A stretch of 6,241 nt of DNA, taken from the NCBI GenBank assembly GCA_019242465.1, contig JAFAVL010000051.1, positions 1 through 6,241 on the forward strand, read 5' to 3'. Positions 5,935-6,241 of this stretch are shown piece after piece. Position 1 is the stretch's first letter; every line of letters starts with the position of its first letter. Position numbers and translations under genes: made by a program. The notes under the pieces were generated by a model. It saw only the letters and a list, made by a program, of their open reading frames with translations. It did not search any database and was not told the DNA's origin. The stretch is from Chroococcidiopsidaceae cyanobacterium CP_BM_RX_35. GTDB lineage: Bacteria > Cyanobacteriota > Cyanobacteriia > Cyanobacteriales > Chroococcidiopsidaceae.

Positions 5935-6241
5935 ATGGCAAATATTCGTGACGAAATGCCTGTTCTTGCCCGACATGAAGGGGATTGGATTGGAACATAT
6001 ACCGTAATCGATTGTACCGGAAACTTACTTGATCAACACCAATCACATTTAACTTGTGAATTTCCTACAGATGATCCTTCAAAGTATTATCAAACTAATC
6101 GCTACACTTGGGCAGATGGCAAGCAAGAAGAACATTACTTTCCAGGAACATATCACGACAAAAAGCTTTGGTTTGATACCGAGCGTATCAAAGGTTCAGC
6201 TTGGGAAGCCGATGTTTCAACAATTATTCTCCGATTTGCTT
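5935..6241 (+). CDS. DUF3598-like (lipocalin-like) protein, 3' end cut by the window
   Basis: The visible 102 residues start MANIRDEMPVLARHEGDWIG and stay open to the window edge. They are rich in aromatic residues and alternating polar/hydrophobic strands (HEGDWIGTYTVID, HLTCEF, NRYTWADG, KLWFDTERIKG). This resembles the predicted beta-barrel proteins annotated as DUF3598, in which an N-terminal W-x-G-T/S-Y strand opens a calycin-type barrel that may bind a small hydrophobic ligand. The family name is from memory of such sequences, not a search, and no biochemical role is established. No signal peptide is seen. The gene follows the aldehyde dehydrogenase by 23 bases with an excellent ribosome site, so it is most likely the next gene of that operon and might bind or convert the same small molecule (inference). 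Confidence 0.65.
   Translation, partial: MANIRDEMPVLARHEGDWIGTYTVIDCTGNLLDQHQSHLTCEFPTDDPSKYYQTNRYTWADGKQEEHYFPGTYHDKKLWFDTERIKGSAWEADVSTIILRFA

Noticed and set aside
1..6241. CRISPR array, insertion sequence, tRNA or rRNA
   Set aside because: No regularly spaced direct repeats, transposase reading frame, terminal inverted repeats or recognisable RNA-gene signatures were seen on either strand.

Overview
The window most likely comes from a cyanobacterium. Five perfect copies of the octamer GCGATCGC (HIP1, a repeat highly abundant in many cyanobacterial genomes) lie in three of the genes, and the protein sequences read like those of filamentous or colonial cyanobacteria. The genus cannot be fixed from the sequence. 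All recognised genes are on the + strand.

Layout: positions 1-673 hold no gene that I can support. At the extreme left there is a reverse-strand Shine-Dalgarno sequence, AAGGAG, that probably serves a divergent gene starting just outside the window. Next come a TetR/AcrR-type regulator (674-1306), a striking perfect 14-bp inverted repeat starting on the last base of its stop codon (1306-1348), and an M24B metallopeptidase of the Xaa-Pro aminopeptidase/prolidase group (1384-2778).

Downstream is a tightly spaced set that looks co-transcribed: an HD-domain phosphohydrolase (2817-3410), a nitrilase-superfamily protein (3419-4456; 8 bases after the previous stop), an aldehyde dehydrogenase (4502-5911; strong GGAGGA site) and the start of a small DUF3598-like protein (5935 to the window edge; AGGAGGT site).

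The most unusual protein is the nitrilase-like one. It keeps the fold motifs and the catalytic Glu, but has Arg and Ser where the family's catalytic Lys and Cys are expected. It is therefore either a pseudo-enzyme or an enzyme with altered chemistry. Together with the neighbouring aldehyde dehydrogenase and lipocalin-like protein it suggests a small uncharacterised metabolic module, perhaps oxidising an aldehyde made or delivered by its neighbours. This pathway idea is inference, as no substrate can be read from the sequence. The TetR-type protein could control itself or the downstream genes through the palindrome, but that is also unproven.
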